A stretch of 13,688 nt of DNA from NCBI GenBank assembly GCA_903864485.1, contig CAIPGD010000012.1, positions 1 to 13,688 on the forward strand, given 5' to 3'. The notes beneath the pieces are model-generated. The model saw only the letters and a list, made by a program, of their open reading frames with translations. It made no database searches and was not told the origin of the DNA. This DNA comes from an uncultured bacterium. GTDB taxonomy: Bacteria > Pseudomonadota > Gammaproteobacteria > Burkholderiales > Burkholderiaceae_E. Made by a program: the position numbers and the translations under genes. Below are positions 12,691 through 13,688 of the stretch, in pieces. Numbering within the stretch: position 1 is the first letter of the stretch; each line of letters begins with the position of its first letter.

Positions 12691-13688
12691 GCTATCCGGA
12701 ACTTCATGCCCGGTCGCTTGCCGATCCGGATACCTTTTGGCGTGCTGAGGCCCGCCGGATTGAATGGCATCGACCGTTTGAGACGGTCTGTGACCAGTCG
12801 CGTTTGCCATCGGTGCGCTGGTTTGTCGGCGGCGAAACCAATTTGTGTCACAACGCGGTCGATCGGCATCTGGCGTCGCAGGCGGACCAGCCTGCGCTGA
12901 TCTGGGTCTCGACCGAGGTGGATCAGGAGAAGTCCTTCACCTTTGGCCAGTTGCACCTTGAAGTCCAGCGGATGGCTGCGATATTTCTCGCGCATGGCGT
13001 CGGCCGAGGCGATCGGGTTTTGATCTATCTGCCAATGATTCCGGAAGCGGTCTTCGCGATGCTCGCCTGCGCCCGGATCGGTGCGATCCATTCAGTGGTG
13101 TTTGGCGGGTTTGCCTCGCACGCATTGGCAAGCCGTATCGATGATGGCGCCCCCAAGCTGGTCGTGAGCGCAGATGCGGGTGCCCGCGGCGGTCGCATGA
13201 TTCCTTATAAAGGCTTGCTGGACGAGGCAATTTCACTCGCGCGCTGCAAACCCGAACATGTCTTGATGGTCGACCTGGGTCGGGTGCCTTTTGATCCGAT
13301 CCCAGGGCGCGATCTCGATTATGCGACCGAGCGCGAGCGGGTGTTGGATGTTCAGGTACCGGTGACCTGGCTTGAGTCGAATGAGATCAGTTACATCCTC
13401 TACACCTCAGGCACGACAGGGAAGCCCAAAGGGGTGCAGCGCGATGTGGGTGGTTACGCAGTCGCTCTGGCCCATTCGATGGCCAATGTCTTTCAGGGAG
13501 AACCCGGCCAAACGTATTTTTCGACGAGCGACATTGGGTGGGTCGTCGGGCATTCGTACACCGTTTATGGCCCCCTTCTGGCGGGGATGGCAACGATTTT
13601 GTACGAGGGCTTGCCGACCCGGCCTGATGGTGCAATTTTTTGGAAGCTGGTTGAACAGTACCGCGTCTCTGCGATGTTCTCGTCACCG
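12687..13688 (+). CDS. prpE: Propionyl-CoA synthetase PrpE, N-terminal part
   Basis: The first 334 residues of an AMP-forming acyl-CoA ligase, cut by the right edge (full PrpE is about 630 residues). The ATG at 12687 overlaps the patatin stop; GAAGGGGG six bases upstream is the ribosome binding site. The N-terminal ACS domain (about 1-60) is followed by the adenylation domain with VFGGFA (about 139) and the P-loop YTSGTTGKPKG (239-249). GVQRDVGGYAVALA and the YGPLLAGMATILYEGLPTRP block distinguish PrpE from acetyl-CoA synthetase Acs, as I recall those families. It activates propionate (and less well acetate) to the CoA thioester, feeding the 2-methylcitrate cycle or CoA metabolism. No other prp gene is in view. 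Confidence 0.92.
   Translation, partial: MSYPELHARSLADPDTFWRAEARRIEWHRPFETVCDQSRLPSVRWFVGGETNLCHNAVDRHLASQADQPALIWVSTEVDQEKSFTFGQLHLEVQRMAAIFLAHGVGRGDRVLIYLPMIPEAVFAMLACARIGAIHSVVFGGFASHALASRIDDGAPKLVVSADAGARGGRMIPYKGLLDEAISLARCKPEHVLMVDLGRVPFDPIPGRDLDYATERERVLDVQVPVTWLESNEISYILYTSGTTGKPKGVQRDVGGYAVALAHSMANVFQGEPGQTYFSTSDIGWVVGHSYTVYGPLLAGMATILYEGLPTRPDGAIFWKLVEQYRVSAMFSSP

Noticed and set aside
12186..13091. Minus-strand open frame (301 codons) across the patatin/prpE junction
   Set aside because: Both plus-strand genes have complete family motifs, and the antisense translation has none.
1..13688. CRISPR arrays, tRNA/rRNA genes, insertion sequences, prophage or integrase sites
   Set aside because: No spaced direct repeats, cloverleaf-like segments, transposase/integrase motifs or flanking terminal repeats were found by eye, and composition looks uniform across the window.

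Overview
The window is gene-dense chromosomal DNA, roughly 60% GC by eye, most consistent with a betaproteobacterium of the order Burkholderiales. The clues are the synteny (a COG4255/phosphoglycerate-mutase-like gene divergent from lolC-lolD, then a TatD-family gene and comEC), the protein sequences, and a Gram-negative Lol system. I see no rRNA, tRNA, CRISPR array, insertion sequence or phage gene, and no gene-free stretch longer than about 130 bp. The species cannot be named from this alone.

Layout. Positions 1-512 (minus) hold the 5' part of a COG4255-like gene that runs off the left edge. From 566 to 10526 there is an uninterrupted plus-strand run of nine genes with overlaps or short gaps. 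They are lolC and lolD (lipoprotein release from the inner membrane), an orphan ParA ATPase, a circularly permuted ATP-grasp protein, an alpha-E protein, a YjjV-like TatD-family hydrolase, comEC (DNA uptake channel), an alpha/beta hydrolase and a RidA-family protein. LolC/lolD, ATP-grasp/alpha-E and alpha-E/tatD overlap by 8, 1 and 4 bases, so translational coupling is likely. The run ends at a hairpin (10533-10552) that fits exactly between two convergent stop codons.

On the minus strand at 10553-11608 lies a ferric-iron ABC-transporter substrate-binding protein. Its promoter overlaps a good Fur-box-like palindrome (11649-11667). Divergent from it, a patatin-like phospholipase lipoprotein (11743-12690) overlaps the start of prpE (propionyl-CoA synthetase), which runs off the right edge.

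Most genes are recognisable housekeeping families. The least understood part is the ATP-grasp/alpha-E pair. This is a predicted peptide-ligase module of unknown product. Here it sits without a transglutaminase or peptidase partner and is chained to a TatD-family hydrolase. Other points worth a look are an in-frame 12-bp tandem repeat that puts a Gly/Ser linker inside the hydrolase, identical TAGAAT-N6-start arrangements before two genes that lack a Shine-Dalgarno, and an in-register A7 slippery site at the patatin/prpE junction.
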